NCBI GenBank assembly: GCA_016215025.1
Contig: JACRMI010000094.1
Span: 1 to 49,610, forward strand
DNA from: Chloroflexota bacterium
GTDB lineage: Bacteria > Chloroflexota > Anaerolineae > UBA4142
Direction: 5' to 3'
DNA: 49,610 nucleotides
Shown: positions 33,826-41,539 of the stretch, piece after piece
Layout: every line of letters begins with the position of its first letter
How positions within the stretch are numbered: the stretch's first letter is position 1
Program-made: the position numbers and the translations under genes
The notes under the pieces: generated by a model
Told to the model about the DNA's origin: nothing
Databases searched by the model: none
What the model saw: the letters and a program-made list of their open reading frames with translations, nothing else

Positions 33826-34638
33826 ATGAAACTCTCTTTCGTTATCTCCACCCAACCCACTCAGTTCCAAGCCGTCGCGTTCGATCCAAATTTTGATGCG
33901 AACGTGGCGCGGCTGGCTCAACTTGGTTACGACGGTGTCGAGCTTGCAGTGCGCGAACCGAGCAAGCTCGACGTTGTTGCGATCAAGCGCACGCTCGACA
34001 AACACAAACTCCAAGTACCTGCGATTGGTACAGGGCAGGTGTTCGTCGAAGAGCATTTATCGTTCACCGATCCGGACGTAGCGATTCGCGAGCAGGCATT
34101 GACGCGCGTTCAATCGCATATCGAGTTGGCGCACGAATTTAATGCGCTCGTCATCATCGGTTTGATTCGCGGCAAAGTCCAGCCGAACGTTGCGCGCGAG
34201 CAAGCGTACGCGTGGTTGGTCGAATCGATGAAAAAGGTAGCGCGCGCTGCTAGCGCGCGGGACGTGCGCGTCGTTATCGAACCGATCAATCGCTACGAAA
34301 CCGATTTGGTCAACAATGTACCGGATGCGCTCACACTCGTCGAAGAGATCGGCGCGAGAAACGTGGGTGTCTTGTTCGATACATTTCATGCGAACATCGA
34401 AGAGCCGCGCATCGAAACCGGATTGATGGTCTGTCGGTCGCACTTGTTCCACGTTCACATTGCTGATTCAAATCGCTGGTATCCCGGCGCGGGGCACACC
34501 GATTTCGGACGAGTCATTGCGACGCTGCGAGCGATGAAGTACGGTGGCTGGATCAGCGCGGAAATCTTGCCCAAGCCGGAAATGCTGCGCGCCGCCGAGC
34601 AGACGATGCGCACCATGAAGGATTTTTTGGGCAAGTAG
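33826..34638 (+). CDS. iolO: 5-keto-L-gluconate epimerase (IolO type)
   Basis: A 270-residue TIM-barrel epimerase. It follows Thermotoga IolO closely: KLSFVISTQ at the start, AIGTGQVFVEEHLSFTDPD, LVIIGLIRGK, VVIEPINRYETD with the metal Glu, VLFDTFHANIEE with the Asp, HVHIADSNRWYPGAGHTDF and WISAEILPKPE. It converts 5-keto-L-gluconate to D-tagaturonate, which enters hexuronate catabolism. The spacer before it holds a GTGACG/CGTCAC palindrome. It ends the iolI-iolN-iolO block. Confidence 0.87.
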   Translation: MKLSFVISTQPTQFQAVAFDPNFDANVARLAQLGYDGVELAVREPSKLDVVAIKRTLDKHKLQVPAIGTGQVFVEEHLSFTDPDVAIREQALTRVQSHIELAHEFNALVIIGLIRGKVQPNVAREQAYAWLVESMKKVARAASARDVRVVIEPINRYETDLVNNVPDALTLVEEIGARNVGVLFDTFHANIEEPRIETGLMVCRSHLFHVHIADSNRWYPGAGHTDFGRVIATLRAMKYGGWISAEILPKPEMLRAAEQTMRTMKDFLGK

Positions 34639-34752
34639 CGGCGAGGCACTTGTGCCAAGACCTGGTCTGTGTTGGTGGCTATACATCAGTGAACGGACTG
34701 TCAGGTAAATGTTTTTGGGCGAATGCCTCGCTCATACATTTATTTGGACATG

Positions 34753-34761
34753 TGGTATAAT
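34753..34761 (+). promoter_or_regulatory. extended -10 promoter TGGTATAAT
   Basis: TATAAT at 34756-34761 with an upstream TGG gives an extended -10; no good -35 lies at the right distance. A small TTCCCCA/TGGGGAA hairpin (34774-34799) follows. The rest of the 291-base spacer (34639-34929) holds a repeat copy and no gene. Confidence 0.6.
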
Positions 34762-34818
34762 TGATTAGAAAGCTTCCCCAGACACTAACGCATGGGGAAA
34801 AATCGTCACTCGTCAGAC

Positions 34819-34890
34819 TGTCATTTCGAGGAGCGCCGCGACGAGAAATCTTCTGCCGCCGCTAGATTTCTCGCTCCGCTCGAAATGACA
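34819..34890. repeat. TGTCATTTCGAG...CTCGAAATGACA element, copy 4
   Basis: A close relative of the TGTCATTCTGAG family with TTTCGAGGAGCGCCGCGACG facing CTCGCTCCGCTCGAAATGACA. It lies between the -10 box and the next binding-protein gene, so it would be in the leader RNA. Confidence 0.85.
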
Positions 34891-34929
34891 TGAGACGGAG
34901 CAGAGACGAAAAATCGAAGAGGAGGAAAA

Positions 34930-36030
34930 ATGCTTTCACGCAAGACAATGTTGTTTTCGTTGATCGTTCTGGTGTTGATCGTGCTCGCGGCCTGTGCGCC
35001 TGCGCCAACGCCAGCCCCTACGGCAGCCCCGCCAACCGCCGCCCCCAAGCCAGCTTCATCGGCTGCATCGAAACCCGCTCCCAAGGGTGAACTCAACTTG
35101 CTCTGTACGCCGCAAGAAGAGTGGTGCGCCGGTATGAAGAAAGAGTTCGAAGCCAAGTATCCTGGCGTCACCGTTAACTACATCCGTCTGTCGGCGGGTG
35201 AATCCGTGACGCGCTTGCGCAACGAAAAATCCAATCCCCAGTTCGATATTTGGTGGGGTGGCCCGATTGATTCGCAGATTTCTGCCAAAGCGGAGGGCTT
35301 GCTAGAGCCGTACAAGACCGACGCTCAAGCGAACATCGTCGATCCCAAGTTGATGCTTGATACCGATGCCACGCCATCCTGGGCCGGCATTTACGTCGGC
35401 TCGCTTGGTTTCGCGACGAACACCAAACAAACTGCGATCAAGCCCCCGACGTCACTCGACGATTTGGTTAAATCCGAGCTCAAGGGTCAGATCGTCATCG
35501 CGCACCCGGCGACCTCCGGCACATCGTACACCTTTATGTGCACCGTTCTCCAACTCAAGGGCGAACAAGCGGGCTGGGATTACATGAAGAAATTCTCCCA
35601 GAATGTTTTGCTCTGGACCAAGAGCGGCGCGACCCCCGTTCAGAACGTCGGCAAGGGCGAAGCTTCGGTTGGCGTGGTCTTTTCGCATGACATCGTCAAG
35701 GGTATCGACGACGACAAGTTGCCCTTGGCTTTGACATTCCCCGCGGAAGGGACCGGCTACGAAATCGGCGGCATGGCAATCATCAAAGGCGCCAAGAACT
35801 TGGCGAACGCGCAAGCTTGGTACGATTGGGCCCTGCAAGGCAGTACGCAAGAACTCGGCAAAAAGTACAAGGCGTACCAGGGCTTGACGATCAAGGGCGC
35901 AGTTCCACCCAAGCCGGAATTGCTGCAAGTAAAACTCATCAACTACAACTTTGACTATTGCGGCAAGAACAAGACGGCGTTCATCGACAAGTTCTCCAAC
36001 GAAATCGCAGCGGCATCGCTCGCGAAATAA
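34930..36030 (+). CDS. ABC transporter substrate-binding lipoprotein (FbpA/AfuA-like), Sec-type
   Basis: A 366-residue binding protein. The N-terminus has a Sec signal and lipobox LAAC at about residue 22, then an Ala/Pro/Thr-rich linker (APAPTPAPTAAPPTAAPKP). The body (FDIWWGGPIDSQISAKAEG, then PSWAGIYVGSLGFATNT, then VVFSHDIVKG) belongs to the ferric/sugar-phosphate binding class. RBS GAGGAGG. It heads a three-gene operon with permease and ATPase and resembles the set at 24246. Two transporters of the same class flank the inositol block, possibly for two related ligands. Confidence 0.88.
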   Translation: MLSRKTMLFSLIVLVLIVLAACAPAPTPAPTAAPPTAAPKPASSAASKPAPKGELNLLCTPQEEWCAGMKKEFEAKYPGVTVNYIRLSAGESVTRLRNEKSNPQFDIWWGGPIDSQISAKAEGLLEPYKTDAQANIVDPKLMLDTDATPSWAGIYVGSLGFATNTKQTAIKPPTSLDDLVKSELKGQIVIAHPATSGTSYTFMCTVLQLKGEQAGWDYMKKFSQNVLLWTKSGATPVQNVGKGEASVGVVFSHDIVKGIDDDKLPLALTFPAEGTGYEIGGMAIIKGAKNLANAQAWYDWALQGSTQELGKKYKAYQGLTIKGAVPPKPELLQVKLINYNFDYCGKNKTAFIDKFSNEIAAASLAK

Positions 36031-36037
36031 AACGATC

Positions 36038-36065
36038 GTAGGGGCGTTCACGTGAACGCCCCTAC
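36038..36065. repeat. 28-bp perfect palindrome GTAGGGGCGTTCAC-GTGAACGCCCCTAC
   Basis: A perfect palindrome between the binding-protein and permease genes. There is no T tract. It may act as an mRNA-stabilising or attenuating hairpin that raises binding-protein levels relative to the permease, as seen in other ABC operons (inference). Confidence 0.85.
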
Positions 36066-36077
36066 ACTAATCCCCCT

Positions 36078-38432
36078 ATGACAACTGTTGCTCGTTCCTC
36101 ATCCCTCGACGCGCTTGTTCGCCGTTATCGTGAATTTAAACTGATTGCCCGCGATCCTGTCCTTCTAATTGGACTGATTGTCGTCGGCGTTTTCATGCTC
36201 GCGTTTGTGATTTGGCCTCTCGCGCGGGTGATCGTTCAAGGTTTTTTCATCGCCGATGCCAAGCCCGATGCGGGCACATTCAACCTCGATCAATTTACGC
36301 GCTATCTTAGTCCGCAATTCGCCAATCAGTACTGGCAGGTTTTTTTCTGGACCATCCAAATGGGCGTGCTGGCAGCAATGGGGAGTACGGCGCTGGGTTT
36401 TCTTTTTGCCTACACGGTCGTGCGCTGTAACATTCCCTTCAAACAGGTGGTTCATGCGATCACGCTTCTGCCAACAATCTCGCCCCCGTTTGCTATTGCG
36501 CTCGCGGCAATTTTGTTGTTTGGACGTTCAGGGCTGGTCACCAAAGATATTATGCACATTGAGTTCAAGCCCGGTGTGAACGACATTTACGGTATGGATG
36601 GACTCGTCCTTGTCCAGATCATTACGTTCTTTTCGGTGGCATACCTCATTATCCGCGGTATGCTCGAACGGATCGATCCTTCGATGGAAGAAGCGGCGCT
36701 CGCGTTGGGCGCAAGCAAGTGGCATATTTTCAGAACGATCACCTTGCCCCTCTTGACGCCCGGTATCGCCGCCTCTTTTCTATTGATGTTCGTCGAATCG
36801 CTGGCGGACCTGGGAAATCCGATTTTCATCGGCGGTAATGTCACCGTTCTCTCGACCCAGATCTGGATTGCCGTCAACGGCGAATTCAATCAACAAAAAG
36901 GCGCGGCACTCTCGCTGATTTTACTCTTGCCAACCCTCACCGTGTTCATTTTGCAACGATACTGGGTCTCGCGAAAATCATACATTTCGGTGACGGGCAA
37001 GCCCACCGGCGGTGGAGCCGGTTTTGTCAAAGAGCCATTGATTCGCTGGACGTTTATCACACTAACATTTCTCGTCCTGCTGTTGATTCTTGCGCTCTAT
37101 GGCGCGATTTTCCTCGGCTCGATTACGCGGCTGTGGGGAATTGATTACACGATTGACCTGACGCACTATTCACGCATGCTCGCGGCGGGTCTGACCGCCA
37201 TCCTCGATACCACCTTTCTTTCGGCGCTGGCTACCCCGGTGGCCGGTCTTGCTGGCATGGTGATTGCGTTTCTGGTCGTGCGCAAAACCTTTAGCGGGAA
37301 AGAAGCCCTCGATTTTGCCTCGAACCTCGGTGGCGCAGTGCCCGGAACGATTCTCGGTATCGGTTATATCATTGCGTTTATTCAAGCGCCGATGCCGATC
37401 ATCATCATCATCTATGTTTTGCTGGCGTACTATTTGCTTGCGGCGATTGATCGCGGCTTGATCGCACGTAGTCTCATTTTGCTTGTGAGCACATTACTCG
37501 GTATGGGTACGCTTTTTATCGGCATGGATGCCAAAGCACGCCAACCTCTTTTGACGAATGCCTGGATCAAGCCGTTTGAAAGTTTGCCGATGCTCGATGC
37601 GCAAACTTGGTTGATGCTGCTGGGTGGGATATTGGCGGTGCTGGCGATTGCGAGTGTGTTTCTGGCGGAGCGTAAAGTGCGGAATGTGACCGTGATTTTG
37701 CTCGTGTTCATGGCGCTCTATCTCTTGTCGCGCCAGTTTATCGCCGATTGGACGCAACCCCTTATCGTTTGGGGACGCGTCACGGGCGGCGATATTTTAC
37801 CTCGCTTGACGGCGAGTTTAGCCAAGTGGATCAATTTACTTTTCCAACCACCCACTGCGATTCTGGGCTTTACGTATACGGCTATCGGCGGTTTTATCAT
37901 CAGCGGATTTTCTCCGCGCGTCCGTGTGCCTCTGGCGATTGGGTTGTTGATGGTGAGTTTTGCTATCACCTTCATGGGAACGCCGTTGGCGCTCGTTGGC
38001 TCGCCGTATATCATTCTCGCGGCGTACGCCGTGCGGAGTCTGCCGGCTTCGGTGCGCGCGGGCGTCGCATCGCTTCAGCAAATCGATCCAGCGATTGAAG
38101 AAGCGTCCACGAACCTGGGCGCAGACGCGCAACTGACTTTTCGACAGGTCACTCTGCCGCTGATTCTCCCTGCTTTTGTAGCCGGTTTGATTTTTAGTTT
38201 TGCGCGCCACATGACGTCGCTTTCGGCAATCATTTTCTTGTCGTCAGCCAAGTGGCCCATCTTGACGGCACTAATCATGAGCGAAGTCGAACAGGGTGGT
38301 ACGAGCGTTGCTGCCGCCTATTCGATGGTGCTGATCGTGATCGTGCTAGCGGCCATCGGCTTGATGTATGCCTGGGCCGGGCGTGCCTTCCGCACCACGG
38401 GCGGTATTGAAATGAATCTCGGAGCAGGGTAA
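36078..38432 (+). CDS. oversized fused ABC permease (FbpB-like, with membrane insertion)
   Basis: A 784-residue permease, about 250 residues longer than the homolog at 25384. The first half is normal, with EEAALALGASKWHIFRTITLP as the ATPase-contact loop at about 204-224. The second domain starts normally to VPGTILGIGY (421-430). Its partner loop EEASTNLGADAQLTFRQVTLP comes only at 674-694, so about 200 residues are inserted. The insertion (roughly 440-640) is hydrophobic, with perhaps six extra membrane segments (near 441-457, 463-483, 512-530, 536-552, 596-611, 617-634). Reading frame is continuous, so it is not a frameshift artefact. Confidence 0.88.
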   Translation: MTTVARSSSLDALVRRYREFKLIARDPVLLIGLIVVGVFMLAFVIWPLARVIVQGFFIADAKPDAGTFNLDQFTRYLSPQFANQYWQVFFWTIQMGVLAAMGSTALGFLFAYTVVRCNIPFKQVVHAITLLPTISPPFAIALAAILLFGRSGLVTKDIMHIEFKPGVNDIYGMDGLVLVQIITFFSVAYLIIRGMLERIDPSMEEAALALGASKWHIFRTITLPLLTPGIAASFLLMFVESLADLGNPIFIGGNVTVLSTQIWIAVNGEFNQQKGAALSLILLLPTLTVFILQRYWVSRKSYISVTGKPTGGGAGFVKEPLIRWTFITLTFLVLLLILALYGAIFLGSITRLWGIDYTIDLTHYSRMLAAGLTAILDTTFLSALATPVAGLAGMVIAFLVVRKTFSGKEALDFASNLGGAVPGTILGIGYIIAFIQAPMPIIIIIYVLLAYYLLAAIDRGLIARSLILLVSTLLGMGTLFIGMDAKARQPLLTNAWIKPFESLPMLDAQTWLMLLGGILAVLAIASVFLAERKVRNVTVILLVFMALYLLSRQFIADWTQPLIVWGRVTGGDILPRLTASLAKWINLLFQPPTAILGFTYTAIGGFIISGFSPRVRVPLAIGLLMVSFAITFMGTPLALVGSPYIILAAYAVRSLPASVRAGVASLQQIDPAIEEASTNLGADAQLTFRQVTLPLILPAFVAGLIFSFARHMTSLSAIIFLSSAKWPILTALIMSEVEQGGTSVAAAYSMVLIVIVLAAIGLMYAWAGRAFRTTGGIEMNLGAG

Positions 38433-38470
38433 ATCAGTGAACAGTGAACAGTGGACAGTGAGCAGATAAA
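38433..38470. repeat. CAGTGAACAGTGAACAGTGGACAG tandem text
   Basis: The spacer between permease and ATPase carries the same GTGAACAGT repeat text as at 23854. Confidence 0.7.
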
Positions 38471-38500
38471 CCATTATTCATTACATCGGGTGGAGTTACC

Positions 38501-39577
38501 ATGTATTTGACCTTAGATCATTTGACCAAAAAGTTTCCTGCGCGCGGTACCGCCGGCGAAGTATCGGCGGTCGACGATGTATCGCTGAGTATCGAGAAAG
38601 GACAATTCGTCACGCTGCTCGGTCCATCAGGCTGCGGCAAAACGACGACGCTGCGTTTGATCGCCGGCTTTGAATTTCCCACCTCTGGTGTGATCGAGCT
38701 AGACAAGCAGCGCCTCGAAAATGTGCCGCCGAATCGCCGCGACATGGCGATGGTATTTCAGAGTTATGCGATTTTCCCGCATCTCAATGTCTTTGAAAAT
38801 ATTGCTTACGGTTTGAAAATCAAAAAACTTTCTACGACCGAAATCAAGAAACGCATCGACGAAGTGATGAAGTTGACGCAGTTGACGGGCTTGGAGAACC
38901 GCGCGCCCAATCAACTGTCGGGTGGGCAGCAGCAACGGGTGGCACTTGCTCGCGCGCTCGTCGTTGAACCCAAAGTGTTGTTGTTCGACGAGCCGCTGTC
39001 GAACCTGGATGCGAAATTGCGCGAAGAAATGCGATTCGAGATTCGCGATCTGCAAAAGCGGCTGGGGATTACGGCGATTTATGTGACGCATGCGCAAGAA
39101 GAAGCGCTCGTCATGTCTGACCTTATCGCAATCATGAACAACGGCAAGTTAGCGCAGCTTGGCTCGCCGGAAGAAATCTACGAACGACCACGTTCGCGCT
39201 TTGTGGCCGATTTTATCGGCTTGTCGGATTTTATTCCGGCGCAGGTCGAATCAATGGATGACCGAACGACGCGAATCACTGCCGCCAATTGTGTTTTCAC
39301 AGTTCCTGCATCGCAAGAGGTTGCGGTGGGTCAATCGCTCTTGCTTCACATTCGTCCCTACGACATCAAGTTTGTGACCGAGCAATCGGATCAAAACGTG
39401 TTGAACGGAACGATCAAGCAAGCAACCTACCTGGGCAATATCATGGACTATCGCGTGGCGATTCAGCATGGCGTGGACGTACGGGTTCAATCGGATACCT
39501 TCCAGCGATACAAAGCGGGCGACTATATTCAACTTTATTTCCCGCCCGAACGATGTCATTTAATTCCAGAGGATTGA
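38501..39577 (+). CDS. ABC transporter ATP-binding protein (FbpC/AfuC-like), paralog 2
   Basis: A 358-residue ATPase: Walker A GPSGCGKTT, Q-loop MVFQSYAIFPH, signature LSGGQQQR, Walker B VLLFDEP, D-loop SNLDAKLR, H-loop VTHAQEEA. A TOBE-like C-terminal region includes LLHIRPYDIKFV. It completes the binding-protein/permease operon begun at 34930. RBS GGTGGAG. A bidirectional terminator follows. Confidence 0.92.
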   Translation: MYLTLDHLTKKFPARGTAGEVSAVDDVSLSIEKGQFVTLLGPSGCGKTTTLRLIAGFEFPTSGVIELDKQRLENVPPNRRDMAMVFQSYAIFPHLNVFENIAYGLKIKKLSTTEIKKRIDEVMKLTQLTGLENRAPNQLSGGQQQRVALARALVVEPKVLLFDEPLSNLDAKLREEMRFEIRDLQKRLGITAIYVTHAQEEALVMSDLIAIMNNGKLAQLGSPEEIYERPRSRFVADFIGLSDFIPAQVESMDDRTTRITAANCVFTVPASQEVAVGQSLLLHIRPYDIKFVTEQSDQNVLNGTIKQATYLGNIMDYRVAIQHGVDVRVQSDTFQRYKAGDYIQLYFPPERCHLIPED

Positions 39578-39587
39578 GATCAAAAAA

Positions 39588-39628
39588 GAGACACGCGCGT
39601 CGGTTTCCAGACGCGCGTGTCTCTTTTT
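39588..39628. terminator. bidirectional intrinsic terminator
   Basis: A 14-bp perfect stem GAGACACGCGCGTC (39588-39601) with an eight-base loop, flanked by six As and five Ts. It lies between the converging ATPase and secreted-protein genes, so it serves both. Confidence 0.93.
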
Positions 39629-39635
39629 CATTGAA

Positions 39636-40586
39636 TCAAGGCACGCACGCTGGCGGTGCTACAGGATTCGGCAAATACGTGCGCGCATCGGGTGCATGAG
39701 TCCAGACCGATGCGTACGGCGACATGTTGGTGCTGCCAGTCGGAGTCACCCCGGCGATAAAGTGATATTGCGTCCAAGGAACAACCGGAATGTCGTTAAA
39801 GTTCCAGCGCGTGAAGGTTTGGCCGTTGACGGTGTACTGCACCGGCACTAGACTGCTGTACGTTGCCGGACCCACCGGATTGTTCCAAGTCGCGACCAAC
39901 AGCGAAAGTGTGTATTGGAATTTTTGCGAGCTATCGGCGGGGACTGCATTCCGGGTGCCATGCTCGAAAACTTCGACGCCGATGTTCACGCGCGTTGCAT
40001 ATTCCACCGGTGTAAAAGTTCCAAACGCGTTGTGAGGCCAAACGATTTGAATGCGTGCATCCATGCCTGCCGCGGGCAGGGTGCTGGTGCTAAACCCAGT
40101 TGGCGTGATCGGATTGGGATAGTACGTGCGCGGGTCGGCGGCATGGACCCACACATTGCCGATGAAGCGCTGGGAGGTCGATGTGGTCGGGCCGTAAGAA
40201 ACAAATCGGAATTTCGCGGTTGGGTCGACCGCAAGGTTGGCGGGCACATCGTTGAATTCGACGCTGGGAAATTTTCTACCGCTAATGGTGCGCGTGATCG
40301 TCACGCCCGTGATCGGTACTCGGTTGCTTGGGTCGTTGTTTTGCGAAACCAAGAGTTGGATGCCGGGATTGTCAAAGCAGCCGACTTTGTCGGTGGGCCA
40401 CACGCTGACGTTGGCCGCACGCGATTGACTCACCGTTGTGGAATGTCCAGCGCCATCGTGGGGCCAAACGATGCTGATGCGTACGCCACTGAGCGGGGTC
40501 CAATCGGCCAAGAGCGGGAGCGTGCTGAGAATGAGTAGGGCAATCAAAAAACTGAACACGATCAAAGGTCGCTGCGCTAGTTTCAT
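39636..40586 (-). CDS. secreted protein with two internal repeats, function unknown
   Basis: A 316-residue protein that I do not recognise. It has a signal peptide (KLAQRPLIVFSFLIALLIL then TLPLLA). The mature part is two repeats of roughly 130 residues. Each opens with an I-x-IVWPH block (RISIVWPHDGAG; RIQIVWPHNAFG), has a central FNDVPAN/FNDIPVV block and closes with VHAADPRTYYPNP or THAPDARTYLPNP. There is no lipobox or cell-wall anchor. The repeats are diverged but clearly related, suggesting an old duplication of a beta-rich domain. Start: ATG at 40586 with GGAGGAA. It is the only non-transposase minus-strand gene here and has its own promoter. Confidence 0.8.
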   Translation of the reverse strand: MKLAQRPLIVFSFLIALLILSTLPLLADWTPLSGVRISIVWPHDGAGHSTTVSQSRAANVSVWPTDKVGCFDNPGIQLLVSQNNDPSNRVPITGVTITRTISGRKFPSVEFNDVPANLAVDPTAKFRFVSYGPTTSTSQRFIGNVWVHAADPRTYYPNPITPTGFSTSTLPAAGMDARIQIVWPHNAFGTFTPVEYATRVNIGVEVFEHGTRNAVPADSSQKFQYTLSLLVATWNNPVGPATYSSLVPVQYTVNGQTFTRWNFNDIPVVPWTQYHFIAGVTPTGSTNMSPYASVWTHAPDARTYLPNPVAPPACVP

Positions 40587-40646
40587 GTGATTCCTCCAGT
40601 TTCTTGGAAAGCGGTGAAGGGAAAAAGCCCTATTGTTGATGCTTTG

Positions 40647-40675
40647 ATTGTAACATGGTGAAAAACTAGTGTCAA
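40647..40675 (-). promoter_or_regulatory. sigma70 promoter TTGACA-N17-TACAAT (minus strand)
   Basis: On the minus strand, TTGACA (complement of 40670-40675) and TACAAT (complement of 40647-40652) are 17 bases apart. It lies about 60 bases upstream of the secreted-protein start and back-to-back with the gntR promoter. Confidence 0.85.
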
Positions 40676-40709
40676 CCATTCGATTTTTCAAATAATCTGG
40701 CAATTTCTA

Positions 40710-40738
40710 TTGACACCGGACGTGGTCTATCATATAAT
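40710..40738 (+). promoter_or_regulatory. consensus sigma70 promoter TTGACA-N17-TATAAT
   Basis: Both hexamers are perfect, with 17-base spacing (40710-40715 and 40733-40738). A half-operator TGGTCTA lies in the spacer (40723-40729). It drives gntR-nagA-murQ-namZ. Confidence 0.93.
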
Positions 40739-40741
40739 GCA

Positions 40742-40757
40742 ACTGGTCTAGACCGGC
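40742..40757. promoter_or_regulatory. GntR/HutC operator (DasR/NagR dre-like) ACTGGTCTAGACCGGC
   Basis: A palindrome with core TGGTCTAGACC, very close to the DasR/NagR responsive element consensus. It lies just downstream of the -10 box, where a bound repressor would block transcription. With the regulator and nagA next to it, amino-sugar-6-phosphate control is likely. Confidence 0.85.
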
Positions 40758-40783
40758 TAGTACCGCTCAAAAAAGGAATCGCA

Positions 40784-41539
40784 ATGGCGCGCCTGAAACG
40801 GAATCATCCCCTTCCGCTTTACGTTCAGCTTTCCGATACGCTGCGAGCGGATATTCACGCGCAGCGTCTTCAACCGCATCAGCAATTACCCTCTGAACGC
40901 GATTTGTGTCTGCGTTTCAAAGTAAGCCGCATGACCGTGCGCCAAGCCCTCATCGATTTGACGCGCGAAGGCTTGATCTATAGTCGGGTCGGCAAGGGCA
41001 CTTTCGTCAGCGAACCCAAGATCGATCAACAACTCAGGACACTAACCGGCTTTTCGCAAGAAATGTCTAGTCGTGGCAGTGCCACTTCCAGTCGGGTGCT
41101 CGAAGCGAAATTGGTAACGGCCGATCAAGAGATTGCGCAAACCTTGCGAATTCCCCTCAGTTCCGAAGTGGTGTTACTTTCGCGTGTGCGCCTTGCCGAT
41201 CATATTCCTCTCGCGATTGAAACCGTCCGTCTCCCGCATCGCCTTGTTCCCAATTTGCTGCGCCATGACTTTTCTATTGAATCACTCTACGATGTGCTCG
41301 AACGCGAATTCAACTATCGCCTCACGCGCGCGGAGCAAACGATTGAAGCTGCGCTGGCCAGTCCGCGCGATGTAATGCTGTTGCAGCTTGTTCCACCCGT
41401 CGCCGTGTTGATGATGGAACGGTTGACGTTTACCGATCAAGATGTGTTGATCGAATACGTTGAATCGACCTATCGAGGCGACCGTTATAAATTCCGATCT
41501 GCGCTCGCGCCCCGTTCCATGCAACTGGCTATCACATGA
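40784..41539 (+). CDS. GntR/HutC-family regulator (NagR/DasR-like)
   Basis: A 251-residue regulator. The N-terminal winged helix (PLYVQLSDTLRADI, LPSERDLCLRFKVSRMTVRQAL, GKGTFV) is typical GntR, and the C-terminal UTRA domain includes TLTGFSQEM and YVESTYRGDRYKF. Family members sense GlcNAc-6-phosphate or glucosamine-6-phosphate. It lies behind a dre-like operator, so it probably represses its own operon. The last codons overlap nagA by ATGA at 41536-41539. Confidence 0.9.
   Translation: MARLKRNHPLPLYVQLSDTLRADIHAQRLQPHQQLPSERDLCLRFKVSRMTVRQALIDLTREGLIYSRVGKGTFVSEPKIDQQLRTLTGFSQEMSSRGSATSSRVLEAKLVTADQEIAQTLRIPLSSEVVLLSRVRLADHIPLAIETVRLPHRLVPNLLRHDFSIESLYDVLEREFNYRLTRAEQTIEAALASPRDVMLLQLVPPVAVLMMERLTFTDQDVLIEYVESTYRGDRYKFRSALAPRSMQLAIT

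Noticed and set aside
34658..34668. AGACCTGGTCT palindrome, considered as a second amino-sugar operator
   Set aside because: The half-sites are in the opposite arrangement to TGGTCTAGACC and no promoter or amino-sugar gene is near.
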